A stretch of 64,000 nt of DNA from Pseudogymnoascus destructans (Eukaryota > Ascomycota > Leotiomycetes > Thelebolales > Thelebolaceae). The notes beneath the pieces are model-generated. The model saw only the letters and a list, made by a program, of their open reading frames with translations, did not search any database and was not told the DNA's origin. The stretch's first letter is position 1; every line of letters starts with the position of its first letter. The stretch lies in the NCBI RefSeq assembly GCF_001641265.1, contig NW_020167548.1, forward strand, positions 281,494-345,493, read 5' to 3'. Below, piece by piece: positions 22,571 through 35,440 of this stretch. Made by a program: the position numbers and the translations under genes.

Positions 22571-23845
22571 CTAAACCTCCAAACCAGCCAGACCAGACCA
22601 AACCTGCCAAACTGCGTGAACCCACCCAAAGCCACCACAGGGAGCCGTCCCAACCAACAGTGCGAAGCCCATGCTGGCTTCTGGTCTGGCTGGTCTGGCT
22701 GTCTGGTCTGGCTGGTCTGGCTTCTCTGACTGGTCTGGCTTCTCTGGCTGGTCTGGCCACCTCAGCCAGTGGTGAGCGCCATATGCCCTCTGGTCTTTAT
22801 TTAGAGCATTACGCTGCGAGGTCATCTTGCCTGCGTTGCCTCAAGTGGTGAGACGGGGACGATACCAACAGTGGCTATCCTCCACAGGGACTGGCTGTAC
22901 ACAGTGTCTGAGGTGCTGTGCTTAGCGTCACTCGTGTCCAACAACACAACGCCCCCCCTTATCCCTCTCGTGCAACACCAAAAGATTGCGGATTGAAGGC
23001 CTGCGCAGATTCTTCTCCTCGCCCTGGTCTGGCTCCATCATCTCACACAAAGTATTGACGCCTCAATATGCCATAATATGCACAGTCCAGGGCATAGCTG
23101 GCCATACTGGGAGAAATATTGACGGGAGGGGGGGGTAGGTACCTGGAGGTACACGCCCACACATCACCCCCATGTTCCCCCCTACCCTTGTCACCTATGC
23201 GGATGTGGTCCGGCTCATCTCTATCGACGAGTAGCAGCCCGCTACGGGTGCGTGCTCCCTGTACGCAATCGAAGAGCTTGCCACTAACAGCACAGAGCAC
23301 ACTGTTGTAGCCGCTCTGCTCAGACAGCGATGTCGAGAGCGAAGTGGGAGGCCCATCCCAGCCGCACACTGGTCGTGGTCCGCCGTTGGCTCTTAGTGCC
23401 TACTGCGGCGACTGCTTTCTCATCCCTGGGCTCTTCAACGTTGTGCGATTCTCGCAAGACTCACCAGCACAGAAACAACAACTTCTCACCACCCTCCAAA
23501 CACCTCCTTTACAACGCAGACGACTCTCTGCAGCGCTTTACTCTACCAACTACCTCTATCTGCAGCCAGCGCATGAGTCTGACGCCTGGCAATAACTCCA
23601 TGTGACGACTGACAGAGGCGGGCGACCACATCCAAAGCCCTGTCACTCCAGGACAAGTCGCCCAACAAGCGAGGCGGCCAGAAGACCGGGCACCACCGTG
23701 AGTTCCCTCCTCCTCCTCGCCGCTCCCTCGCCATCCCCAGCGACAGCGACCTCTGCAAACCTCCCAGTGCCGGCCCTCACCACCCCACCCCGCCGCACCG
23801 GCTAACCCGCCGTCGCAGACCCGCCCGCACGCTTCCGCCGTCGCC

Positions 23846-26800
23846 ATGTCCTCCGGGCAGCTCGCGCGCAACCGCGCGCTGTCGCTCGGCTCGGGGCGCT
23901 CCTCCAAAGGCGGTCGCGCGGCCTCCATGGCCGACTTCAGCATGTCGGACTCAAAGCTGGCGCGCGATTTTGAGCCCTGCGACGCCACCGCCTCCATGTT
24001 CCTATATGCACAGGGGAATACGGTGGTGTGCGCGCACCACGATACTCTGACCATTGAGCGCCGCTTCTCGAGGCATAAGGAGGAGGTTTTGATATTGGCG
24101 GTGGATAATGTGTCTGAGAGGGGAGCAGGGAGGCTGGTTTTGAGCTATGACGCTGGGCAGACGGCCATTGTGTGGGATTTGATGACGGGTGATGAGGTGG
24201 CGAGATTTGCGTCGTACAATTCGCTGTCTGTGGCCGCGTGGATGCGGAATGGGAATGTGGCGTTTGGTGGGTTTTTTCTTCTCTTTCGTGTCGGGGACGA
24301 TTGTGCTAATTCAAGGGCAGGTAATGCGCAAGGAAATGTGATACTATTCGAACCGTCGACGTCGGAACATATCTCGGCGAGGACGATAGACCAGGTTCCA
24401 ATTACTGCGCTTGCGCCATCGGCGGATTGTCGGACTTATGCCATAGGGTTTGTAGTCCGGTTCGATTTGGGGGACAATGGCTAACGCTTTTACAGTTATC
24501 AAAATGGAAGCTTATTGATTGCTTCGCTACAGCCGCGATTTACCATACTACATAACTTAACTACCTCAAGAGCACCGTCTCCAATTGTCACCCTTGCGTG
24601 GCACGCCTCCTCCTCACGGCAAAAATCGGACATGCTGGCGACACAGACGCACGATGGTGATCTGCGCGTCTGGAGCATCGCGAAGTCGCCATCAAGCAAT
24701 GACTCCGCCAAGGTCGTCCGAGCTCTCAAGAGGAGCGAGAATTTTATACCGGGTCCGAATTGGCTCGCCTGGTCAAAAAACGGTCGCATTATCCAGTACT
24801 CCGAGGGGTAAGCAGAGCATACATTTTTTTGATTCGCGTACCTGTATGCGCGCCCTAAAAAACAAGTTTGCTGACTTATGAAACAATAGAGAGACATCAT
24901 CATGGGATGTTCGGACGAAGAATGTCACATATGAGACTGTACCTACTCTGGAACATGTGAAGGGTATCGCTATCTACGGACCAGGGGCTACCCTATTCAC
25001 CCTTGGACGGAGTAACACAGCGCAGCAGTTCGATCTCAATTCGCCCCCTGTGCTGGTAGCCAATGTCCAGCACCCGGCAAATCTCTTGCCCCCTTCTCCG
25101 CCTGTCTCGATAGAGGAGCAACAGAAGGGAATAGTGGCGAGCTCCAGCTCCCTGTCGGAGATCCCAACCAATGCTGATATCTCAGAGAGCGATGAGGATC
25201 ACATGTCTCCGCTGGCAAGGATAGCGAGGGAGATGGACAAGCTGGAGGAGCGACAGCAGTATGGCCCTGACCGGAGCGGAACCCTAAGCCCCGCATCGAG
25301 CGCCGCGTCGTCGACGTCACGGTCCTCGGCAGGCTCCCGACCAGCCCGCCGACATGGCGGCTCCGTCCTCTCCAAGGGCTACAGCGACCACACCCTCATG
25401 TCGCCAGGGTCGTCATTGCACTCCCGCGAGCCCTCCATCCTCTCCAGCCGCGACAGCTACTCTGTCAGCAGCGTGAGTTCCTCGCAGATGTCCGGCCGCT
25501 CTCGCCCGCGCGCCTCACGGCTGCGCCAGGAGGTCCTCCGCAGCCCGGAGGACAAGATCGTCGTCGACCTGTTCAAGTTCACCAAGAGCCGTCTCAGCGA
25601 TATTCCCTACGCACACCCGCAGGTGCCCCAAAACAAGGGCATGTCTCACCACGAGCTGCGGCGCCAGATGCTCAATACGATCTTTGGGTGGAACGGCGAG
25701 GCAGATGATCTCGTTCGCGATGAGCTGAGTCGCCATCCGATGGGCTCCCCGAATCGGCTGTTGCTGACGAAGTGGTTGGGTGATATTGATACGGATATCA
25801 TGGCTACGAGCTCGGAGTCCATGACGGCGAGTGATTGGATGTTGCTTGCGCTAAGTGGGATTGGCGGACAGACGTCGCAGCAGAAAGTTGCACGAGCATA
25901 CGTTCAGCGACTACTGGAGAAGGGGGATGTGCACACGGCGGCAACGATCATGATTGGAATGGGAGATCAGAACGATGCCATCGAGATCTACGTCTCGCAC
26001 AAGTGCTATATGGAGGCGCTCATTCTTACGTGCATGGTGTACCCGGCTGATTGGGGTCGCCAGACTCAGTTACTCCGTAAATGGGGAGAGTGGGCTGTCC
26101 AGCATAGCCAGCAGCAGCTCGCCATCAGGTGTTTCTCGTGTACGGAAGAGTCGCCGGCTGAGTCGTCGTATGCATCGCCCAACGCGCAATCTCTCACATT
26201 CTCACCGCTCTCCTCGAGTATCCCTGAGATGCTCAGCCCACCGCTGTCGCCACCGGGTGTAGTTCCGCGCGGCCCACAGCGCAATATGGCCAAGACTGCG
26301 GCGCTGAAGCTCGTAACAACATTCGGGGAGAAGGGTTCAACCAAGTCCAAATTCTTCGGCGGAGAGGACGAGAGGACACCAATGGGTAATGTTGGGACTC
26401 CGATCGCAGAGTCAGCACTATCGCCCAGCGGCGACGCGTCAACGGCATTTCTCCGTTCCAGACAGCAGAGCGCCCTCAACACCCCAGCGTCAGCGCGAAC
26501 GGCTACACCCGGTGGATACCAGAGAAATCGGTTGCCATCCATTGGTGAGATGCCTACCGACGTAACTCCAATCATCAAGATGCCCACAGTTACCATGCCC
26601 ACGCCCCGCGACCAAACCGCCAACGACGCCATCGCCTACGCGCACGCACGCAAGTCTTCCCAACCCGAGACCATCCAGCTCAGCGCCGCGACATACCAAC
26701 CTACCTCGCGCGCTGCCACCGCAAGCCCCATGATGCAGCGCATGGTGCGCACCGCGAATCCGCTGCCATCGCCCTCCCCGGACAGCTTCACGGAGATAAA

Positions 26801-29426
26801 GCAAGAGAGCCGCGCGCGCAACGGGTCGAGGGGACGCAAGCCGGATGGATTGCAGATTCAGTGGCCGCCAATGGAGTCGATCATCACTGGAGATTATATG
26901 ACGACGCCTGAGTTGTCGGCGCCAAGTAGACGCGCGACGCCCTCGGCGAGATCGGTTACGGGGTCCGTGAGCTCTACGGGTGCGTCGTCGCGCGGCTACA
27001 AGAGCCATAGCAAGGCTGGGGATGCTAGCCCGATGACAGGACGCAGTCTGGACCCCTATATCAGCAGCTTGGATGCCGCCACTCATTACGCCAAGCAGAA
27101 GGCCAAGCAGGAGCGTCAGGCGAGTCGTGACAAGAAGTCCCGCGGCCGTAGCAGCAGTGCAACGGGCAAGGGGCGCGATGCTTCGCTCGAGCGTGGAAGG
27201 AGTGGAGTGCGTTACATCAAGCCCGCCAAGCGCTCGCCGACCTCGCCAGTTCCCATGTCACCCGAGGACTTGCGCGATCTAGGTGCTGTTGGGTTCGGCG
27301 ATGAGCCAGAGTCGTGCCCCGTAACGTCTGGCAAGAACAAAGGCCGCGATGGGAGCCAGGCCACCGCACGCCCAGGATCCAAATCCTCAAGCCGCATCCG
27401 CAGGATGTCTCCCGAGCCGCTGAAGTTTACTGACAGTCGACCGGGAAGCAGACTTGCAAACCGCTATGCGAGCCGGCGCGCGAGCCCCGACGCCAGCCTG
27501 ACTGGACGCGATGGACGGGGGCGGAGCAAAGCGCGCGATGGGTCGCTGATGAGATCCCCGTCGTCGCCGCTGCCAATGTCTTCGGAGGCTGCGAAGTACC
27601 GCCGCGATGAGGATGATTTGGATGATACCAAGTCAGCGTTCTCGAATAGAGAGCGCCAACGCTCCCGCCAGCGTAGCGCTTCGCGCAAACGCGAGCGTGC
27701 GTCTAGTCGCCAGCCTTCGCCGGAGAGATGTAGGGACAGATCGACGAGCCGCCATACGAATGGGCGGAGCAGCACGAAGCCGGAGGACCAACAGCGTCGT
27801 AGGCTCCGCAGCGTATCGCACGCACGCGCCTCGTCGGATTTGAAGGTCGGTGACTTGTCGCAAATGAAGACGGAGCGCCAGCTCAAGAAGGAGGCCGCAG
27901 CGCGAGAACTGGAAGAGCGACGCCGCTCCCTAGCTCGCCGACCCTCCGCACCGCCTATCCTGCATCCGGAGCAACTATCGCCGCCTTTGCCGCGACCGAA
28001 CTCGCGCTCTGAGTTCCTGCGCAGCTCGACGTATGCGTCACCCCGTGATCTTCCACCGCGCAGTCAAACCGTCGATCCCGAGATGCAGCGCGGATCGCCA
28101 CGCGAATCCCCATACATGCATGCTCACAGCCGCTCACAGTCTACTGTGCACCAATCGCCGACATCCGTCGCGATCGGGCTACCAGCCACGCCGAGGGCGA
28201 TGCAGCACCCGAAATTCGACCCAGAGGGCAAGGACATTCCTGACGTCCCACAGATCCCAGAGAGCTACTCGCCCATCCCACAACTCTCAATGGGCAGTCT
28301 CAATGCCGTGGCCTACGCCCCCGCTGAGGACTTCGCACCCCTCCCACAGACAACATTTACCCCTCTCCCAAAGACTACCTACCAAGCTGGCCCCCGCCAC
28401 ATCCCTCCGCGCAGCATGTCCGCCCCCATCCCCGAGGAACCAATCTCCCCGCGCGCTCTCCCCTCGGCCCTCCCGACCCACCCGGCTTTCCACGCCGCCC
28501 TACCCCCCTCCGCACGCCGCGTTAACAACCCCTTACAAGACTATTGCGCTTCCCATGCCCCGGCAGCCCGCAAGGTAAACCCAAGCACCGACGCCACGCC
28601 CGGGACTCTCGGGTACGGCACCTACGGTATGGGCGGGATCGACGCCGCATTGCACTCTGGCTCGGGGCCCAACAACATGATCCCCCCTCCGCCTCCGCCA
28701 CCTCCCGCGCCACCGATCCTCAGGGAGTTGATGCATCTTGCGCAACCCCCTCCTCCACCACCAGCGCCGCTGTACCGCTACGGCGCGGCGGCGGACACGA
28801 ACTCCCTCGTTTCGGGGGTTAGCCTAACGAGTTCAGGGAGTGGTGTTATTGAGATCGTGATGGACGATGAGGATGCCTCGCCGGAACACTCGCCGAAGCA
28901 CTCGCCGAAGCATATTCCTCACTCCCACCAGCACCCGCCTCCACCACCGCCACCTCCTGCTCCTTCGGCACCGGCAGCTATACAGCAAGTGCCCCAGCCA
29001 GGAGGCCCACCGGTGTCCATGATGCGCCACTCCGTAGCTCAGTCCCTCGATACGCCCGCACGGGGCCATAACCGTGGCAGATCGGGAAACGATAACTCCC
29101 TCAGCGGCCGCATCCGCAGCGCCACTGAGCGCATGCGCAGCGCGTCCCGCGGCAGGAATGGCGCGAATGAGAAGAATGGGAGGACGATGAGTCCGCCGAT
29201 GGAAGTGAGTCCGTATGAGAGCTTGCCGCCCCAGGTGTGGGAGGGGCCAGGGGGTAGACAGGGGAGGAAGATGAGCTTGGGTGCGCAGGGAGGAGAGAGG
29301 AACATGAGCTTTGGTGCGCCCGGGAGAGAGAGAAAGATGAGCGATGGTGGGTTGCAGGGGGAGAGGCGGGTGGAGAGGCACCCGAGGGAGGTGGCGACGA
29401 GTATGAGGGAGGGGGGAATGATTTAG
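23846..29426 (+). CDS. WD40 / Gemin5-like large scaffold protein (1798 aa, four exons)
   Basis: Exons by frame and splice sites: 23846-24266, 24321-24447, 24496-24807, 24890-29426; introns are 54, 48 and 82 bp, the first with a gctaat branch-like motif. Residues 1 to about 400 form WD40-type blades (SYDAGQTAIVWDLMTGDEVA; DGDLRVWSIA). Residues about 600-690 form a helical repeat region (DVHTAATIMIGMGDQNDAIEIY; QQQLAIRCFSC) resembling the TPR-like part of Gemin5-type proteins. The C-terminal two-thirds are disordered, rich in Ser/Arg/Pro, with poly-proline runs near residues 1550 and 1630 and SR/RS-like clusters. The role is probably a protein/RNA scaffold; the exact orthology is inference. The ATG is the first in frame after stops. 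Confidence 0.85.
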
Positions 29427-30737
29427 CTGTGGGGCACAAATGAGCCGTCACGCATCAACCGCATCTACGTCCGTCCGCCAACCAGTCCTCACTTTTATCC
29501 GCGCCGCATAACTCGATCGATCGGATAATTCGTACATACATCTTCTCAGCGAGCGACGGGTTATTTTTTGATCCCTTTTTCTTTCACTCACCCCAGCCTT
29601 TGGGCACAGGGGTGACGGACGACGTTTATGACATATACCTTCTTGGAGATGGGGAGTTTAGAGTGCGGCTGGGTTGGTGATTGTATCCTTTTTTTTTTGA
29701 GCGAAAGGAGTGGAAATCGATGGACAAAAGCACGCGCAAGTTCAAGGACGAGGCAAGGCAGAGTCACTGGGATTGGATCGGTAGGGAAGGGAAATGGGGG
29801 AATTTAGATATCGTTACAGGGGACTGCCTCACGGCAAAGAAGACTTCTTCTGGGGGGGGTTACAGTTGGGGCTTTTCTTTGCTGGTGGATGATGGGATTT
29901 TTTGTGGCGGGATTGGGGGAGTATAGTAGTAGCGTAGTGTGATTAGTTGCTAATTTGAGGCGTTTTTTCTTGTGAATTTCTGTGTTATTGTTGGTGTGAT
30001 ATGATGTCCTCGAAGGGTTGAGAGGCCCTTTTGTAGTTGATACCTTGCTACGCTACTTTAAGGATGAGATTGTCGCGTTATCCGATCTACAACTTTCCAA
30101 GGAGAGGGTGCCTTTTCTGTTGAGGTCCTGCCAAGCTGGATATCTTCGAAATTACACGGTTTCATAAGCATACTCTGGTTCTCCGTCGGAGGGGAGGCGG
30201 TAGCGGCATGTGGCATGAGCGGTGGCGAGACAGGCGTGGCGGCGGACGGGGTCGGTGGTGAGAAGGGGGTAGTGGGAAGTGGGTGGTGAGAAGTGGGTGG
30301 TGAGAAGAGTACGACGGTCGGTGGGTGTCTAGATTTCACATTCGCATTGTTAGGAGTGAGGAGATATGGATCTTGTTTGGTGCCATCGTGGCCACTGAAG
30401 AGGTTGGTCGTGGTGTTGGTATTGTTGTTGGAAGGAAGAAATATGTTCGACGCTGTAAAAACTGTGTTTGGGTCACTGTAAAGTAATATATAGCTGCGAT
30501 ACTGAGGTCGTCATCTTCTTCCTCGCTGTTAATTTCACCAATACCTATTTCACCTTAAAACGAATAATCCGAGGCCAGGATGGATGAAAGGTCCAAGCTT
30601 GTCTAGCAAGAATGGCAACTCACCGAAATTTACAAGGCAGGGTCAGAAAAGTATAGAGATTAAGAACTAAGTGCCATATATTATGTCGATAAGCATATCT
30701 GGAAAGATTCATTAACCCATCCCCGAAAATTCCTCAT
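29427..30737. other. 3' flank and intergenic DNA
   Basis: No gene is recognised. It contains the probable 3' UTR of the WD40 gene and short T-runs (29680-29698). It ends at the 9-bp duplication of the Mutator-like element. Confidence 0.5.
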
Positions 30738-30746
30738 TAATTTTTG

Positions 30747-32802
30747 GGGCAAAAGATCTATATACCCTGCGCAGCCGCTGTAAAGATTGATATACCAGAC
30801 GCTAACTATTTATAATAGATTTCCTCCGTCAAGCCGGCTCACCGCCTCGACCTCGCTGTCGCCACCTCGCCGTCGCCATTCCCGCCATCGCCCCCTATTC
30901 TGAAAGCCCCCTCCGAAGAGGCCCCTTTTCAGTTGAGATGTCCTCCCTCGCTGAACTCTCAGTGCTGACCGATGGCACTGAGTATCTTGACCTTGACGCC
31001 CTTATCACCGCTTGGATAATTGGGCCGTCAAGGATCAGACCCGGGCGATCTTCGTCTGCCCGGAGGATAACTTGGCTGGCGCTGCCGAGCCACTCCTCGC
31101 GACAGCTTGTGGGTGCTCATTGTCAAAGACAATAAGCACCGTTGCATCGTCACTTGAATGTGACGAAGGAGACCACTCCAAAAGCCATCGTTGAGCTCCT
31201 TCGCGTTCGATTCGCAGAGGAGCTTGACTACAAGAGGGCACAGAGTGCCGTCTCCGCCTCCTCGCTAACGATACAGGCGCACAACGGCATAGCTTCCAGC
31301 TATTGCCGGCCTACATCGCGCTTCTTAAGACAGCGTCTCTAGAAGTCCATGTCGATCTCATACGAGATCGGCATGACCGCTTCTGGCGGATCTTCGTTTG
31401 TCCCCCTGTTTCAGAGGGGACATTCGCACTCTCGCTGCGCTCGTTGCTATGGACGGGACCTTTTTAAAGGCTCGTTTCATTCTTACCTTGTTGCTCGCTG
31501 TTGGCATTGATGCTAACGGTGAAAACATACCCCTTGCGTTCCTCTGCCACTTACGCTAAGCAATTCCAGTGCTTGTGACGGAGGAGAGCACCTTGGTGTA
31601 GGACCAAGATAAGGGGCTGACGGAGGCAGAGAGAGCCCTTGGCCCGAACGTGGCCGTAGCTTGGTGCTGCCACCACCTTAAGGGCAACTTCGCGGACGAC
31701 TTCGGCCGGGCTCTCTCTCCTGCCTTCTGGAGGATCGCTCGAGCGAGGACTCAAGCGATCTTCGACGCTGAGATGGAGGAGCTTCGGAGGGTGAAGCCGG
31801 CTGCGGTTGCCTACCTTGAGGCAAGCCAGCCCGAGAAGTAGGTGGAGTGCTTGTTTCGTGGGCGTCGATATGCCCACGACACAAGCAATATCGTTGAGAG
31901 TCTAAATAAGACTCTCAAGTTCGATAGGGAGCTCCCGATTATGGAGCTCCTTGACTCGATATGGCATCGAGAGATGGAGATGCGGGGGAAGAGGTGGATG
32001 GCCGCCACGAAGGCCATCCAGGAAGGCCGGGTGACGACCCCTTTTGTTAAAGGGGCCATTAACGACAGTAGGATCTGGGCTCGAAGCAATCGAGTCCAGA
32101 TCTCTCCAACACAACATCGGCACGGGTTGTACAGCCAAACCAGGCTGTACACCTTGTTGATATCACGGCAGGGACTTGCTCCTGCCGCCAATATCAAGCT
32201 AACGGCATCCCATGTGGACACGCCGTTGCCTTGATATTAGCAACGGGCCGACAGGTAGGAGACACCTGTCTCAATGTCGGCGGCTCAATGGAGAGCCGCC
32301 TACCTTGACCCGTTGCCGCCGGTTGATATAACCGCATGGTCCGTTCTTGCGGACATCCCGTGCGAACCCCCTGTGATACGGGTTCCGCGGGGGCGGCCGA
32401 GGAAACAGCGGTCTGTTTCCTCGGCCGCCCCCGCGGAATCAAGGGCGACGAGCTACTCGAGACCACGGAGGACTCCTCCCGCTTGGAGCCGTGGTTTCTG
32501 CTGTCCCCGACCCCGTAAGAAGTCGATGCTCGACTTGCGGGGAGCCGGGCCAGAACTCTCGGCGTTTCCGTCGTCCCCATCAATAGGGGCTACGGCAGTA
32601 CGGGGTTTACGGGGGTTTACGGGGGTTGCGGAGGAATAGGGGGTGGGATAGGGGGTCGGTGGAGGAGTTGGCGACGGCGAGGTCGCATACGGGGGTTTGG
32701 GGGCTACGGGTATCACGGCGATAGGGTATATAGATCTTATTTTAATTTACAGCGTATATTAATCTTTACAGGAGTTGTGCAGGGTATATAGATCTTTTGC
32801 CC
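30747..32802 (+). mobile_element. Mutator-like (MULE) transposon with long TIRs and 9-bp duplication
   Basis: The left end (30747 to about 30800) starts gggcaaaagatctatatacc and the right end (about 32750-32802) is its imperfect inverse, matching over roughly 50 bp including the inner taaagatt(g/a)atatac block. Identical 9-mers taatttttg flank it at 30738-30746 and 32803-32811. Nine-base duplications and long TIRs are diagnostic of MULEs. A second partial copy of the TIR motif, tagggtatatagatctt, lies inside at 32722-32738. Confidence 0.95.
30938..32639 (+). pseudogene. MULE transposase, broken
   Basis: Coherent blocks: MDGTFLKARFILTLLL (31449), the first catalytic-aspartate region; NVAVAWCCHHLKGNF (about 31648); PEK-stop-VECLF (the tag at 31839 replaces a tryptophan codon); RRYAHDTSNIVESLN; then a SWIM-type zinc-binding block around 32180-32240 (GIPCGHA) and, after a shift, RVPRGRPRKQR. 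Several frameshifts and an internal deletion after 31560 remove the rest of the DDE core. It is inactive. Confidence 0.88.
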
Positions 32803-32996
32803 TAATTTTTGTTGCCAGCAATCGCCCCCCCGATGTCATGATAGAGGCACGTGGGTGGGGTGCCGTAACTAATCTCCACCATGAGCCAAGCCAAGATGTA
32901 GGAACGGAACGACAACGACTAGCTATGTGACTGGTAAAACCTAGATTGTCAACGCCTCGTCTGGCAAAATTCTTTGCTTACAGCGATTGTCTCAAT

Positions 32997-34706
32997 ATGT
33001 CGTCTTCGATATTGGAGACCCTGCAGAAGGCTGGTCAGTATCTCGGTGTTGACCCCGTCAAGATGGGCGGCCCGGTGCGCGAGATGCTGCACCGGAACTG
33101 GTACCTGGGGTTCACGTGTTTTGGGGGACCGGCAGTTCATTTTCAAATTGTGAGGAATCTACTTTCTATCTGTAATTTAGATGAACCAAGCTGATTGGAA
33201 TGTAGTTTCGGGATTTATTTGTGGATAAGTATCAATGGATTGATGATCAGATGGTGAGGAGCCCTTTCGGAACCACCCCTTTTCATCAGCTGACCAAACA
33301 CTCTCATAGTATAAGGAGATATTTTCGTTGTGTCAGGCTCTGCCAGGGCCGGGGAGCACGAAGATGATCTACGCCATAAATCTCATCCACGGTGGCTTTG
33401 TCGCGGGCATTCTATCATTCTTCGTCTGGAGGTAAGCGTGCGAATTGGGTGGCGTTGCCGAAGAGCAAGGCTAACAGGCCCCAGTCTTCCTGGCGCTATT
33501 GGTGCATACGGCCTCGCCGTCGGCGTGAGCAAGATTAATGATACCCTACCTGCACCAGTTTACGCTCTCCTTTCTGGCCTAAACGCCGCCACTGTTGGGA
33601 TCATCGCTCTCGCAGCTGTGCAGCTATCTCAGAAGGCCATCACGGATAAACTAACGAGGATATTGGTATTCCTAGGCGGCAGCGCGGGGATGCTATATAA
33701 TGCGCTCTGGTACTTCCCAGTCTTGATGATTCTTGGGGGATGCGCTACAATTCTCTGGGATTATAGATGGGGACACACGGCTGTCAAGGCTGTCAAAGCA
33801 GGTGTCTTTGGACCACGGGATCAGTCGAATGTTGGCAACGAGGAACAGCAAGTTAGCGACGAGGTGAAGTTACAGGATGTCTCCCAGTCCCGGCATGGTT
33901 CAATCAAGGATTCCGCAACATTGCGGAGAGCACCTGGAAGAGCGTCTCCAGAAGAATCATCCCCAGAGAACGCCCAAGACCAACCCACAGAAGAAGACAC
34001 CGCCCGCACCGTCCCCGCCAACCTCGAGTTCCGCGTCTTCTCCTGGAAGCTCGGCGCCCTCATCATCGCCCTCTTCTTCACCACCTTCATCACCATTATG
34101 GTCCTCCGCGGTACCCTCTCCTCCCCTCCCATCGGCTTCAGCCTCTTCTCCAACCTCTACCTCGCCGGCACCATCATCTTTGGCGGCGGCCCCGTCGTCA
34201 TTCCCCTCCTGCGCGAATACGTCGTCGCCGAGAACTGGGTCTCACCTCGCGACTTCCTCCTCGGCCTCGCCATCTGCCAAGCCTTCCCGGGCCCAAACTT
34301 CAATTTCGCAGTCTACCTCGGTGCACTAGCGGCGGCGGCGCACATGAACCCCGCTGCGGGCGCTGTCATGGGGTACGTGGCGATATTTACCCCGGGAATT
34401 GTGTTGCATACAGGCACGATGGGATTATGGAAGGTGCTACGCGGCCATCGATGGTTTACGTCGGGGCTGAGAGGCGTGAATGCCGCGGCGGTGGGACTGG
34501 TTTATACGGCGGTTTATAGGTTATGGGAGCAGGGGTTTTTGAGTGAGAAGTTTACGTCGGGGTCGTCGCTGGGGTTGGATCCGTGGTGGGTGGTTGTGAC
34601 GGCGACGTCGTTTGTGGGGGGCAGGTGGTTCAATGTGCCGCCTCCAGTGGCTATTATATTGGGAGGAGTCATGGGGATGATTTGGTATGGCGTGGTATCT
34701 GCATAG
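32997..34706 (+). CDS. Chromate transporter, CHR family (514 aa)
   Basis: Exons 32997-33149, 33206-33253, 33310-33431 and 33485-34706 (three introns of 53-56 bp). The protein has the two homologous ChrA halves typical of long-chain CHR transporters. The N half contains GFTCFGGPAVHFQI, QALPGPGSTK and a SLPGAIGAYG turn. The C half contains IIFGGGPVVIPLL, ICQAFPGPNFN and several membrane helices. A polar loop of about 90 residues separates them (rich in Ser/Glu, about residues 235-310). The family exports chromate or imports sulfate-like anions at the plasma membrane; substrate here is inferred. The ATG at 32997 gives the conserved N-terminus; no earlier ATG is in frame. Confidence 0.92.
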
Positions 34707-34964
34707 TGAGGCTTCCACTAGCTAGCGTGATACCTTTGGCATTGCTGTGCATGGGAAATCGTCAAAATGTAGATTGGATAGGATATGATAGGGATATTAC
34801 GGTTTGAGTATGGGAAAAAATGCTGGAATATTTATTCTAAGATAACCTTGGATATGCCGCTGTGAAAGGGGCCCGGATGCGGTGGACACTGATTGAACCT
34901 GACTTACTGAAGCGGAAGCTTCGGATTCAATAGCGATAACATGTTAGCCACATATGCTATTAAC

Positions 34965-35200
34965 CATTACCACAGACCGTATAGTTCTACTTGAGGACCT
35001 CAAACTACATGGATGCATTCTAGCCGACGAGGTGGGGTTTGGGAAGACAAAACAATCCCTCCTCTCGGCCTGCTGTATTCGATTCTGCATACTGAAATGA
35101 ACAAGAAGCCCCCATCAAAACTCCTGTTACCGCCGAGTACCGCTGTAAGTGCCGTTGAGTGTTGTTGCCACCGAGTGGTCCTGTCGTTATATTTATAGTA
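34965..35200 (+). pseudogene. SNF2-family helicase fragment
   Basis: Plus-strand reading from about 34980 gives LEDLKLHGCILADEVGFGKT, the Walker A block and its approach in SNF2/Rad54-like ATPases. A frameshift near 35075 continues with KKPPSKLLLPPS, similar to the next block (LLVPP). Only about 70 codons remain and both sides are non-coding, so it is a relic. Confidence 0.55.
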
Positions 35201-35440
35201 AAGAAAAATAAAGCCTCGGGCCGTACACATAATCCTCGTGAGTGATCGACAGGGTGCGAGAAAGCAAAGTGACATTCTGAATGAGCCTTGATGCTTCTTA
35301 TGACCGGTTTTTGGAAATGAATGAAGATGTGAGACATGTTGAGTATTCAGCTCTCGACGCCGACAAAGCTCCTGGCTGTCATATCCTCTTTGGCGCTTAC
35401 CATGTATATATATTGGTCTAGTTGTCGTATAATCAAAATG

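Larger units (their letters stand above)
19083..23845. other. Intergenic region with several minisatellites
   Basis: No gene is supported. Open frames are short or consist of translated repeats. The last kilobase (about 22860-23845) is the likely promoter and 5' UTR of the large WD40 gene; it is CT-rich near 23700-23830. Confidence 0.55.

Noticed and set aside
22192..22851. 219-codon plus-strand frame and the opposite 149-codon frame
   Set aside because: Both are kept open by the 36-bp minisatellite; there is no signal peptide or supported start.
26490..27086. Minus-strand frames inside the WD40 gene
   Set aside because: GC-rich shadow frames opposite a long coding exon.
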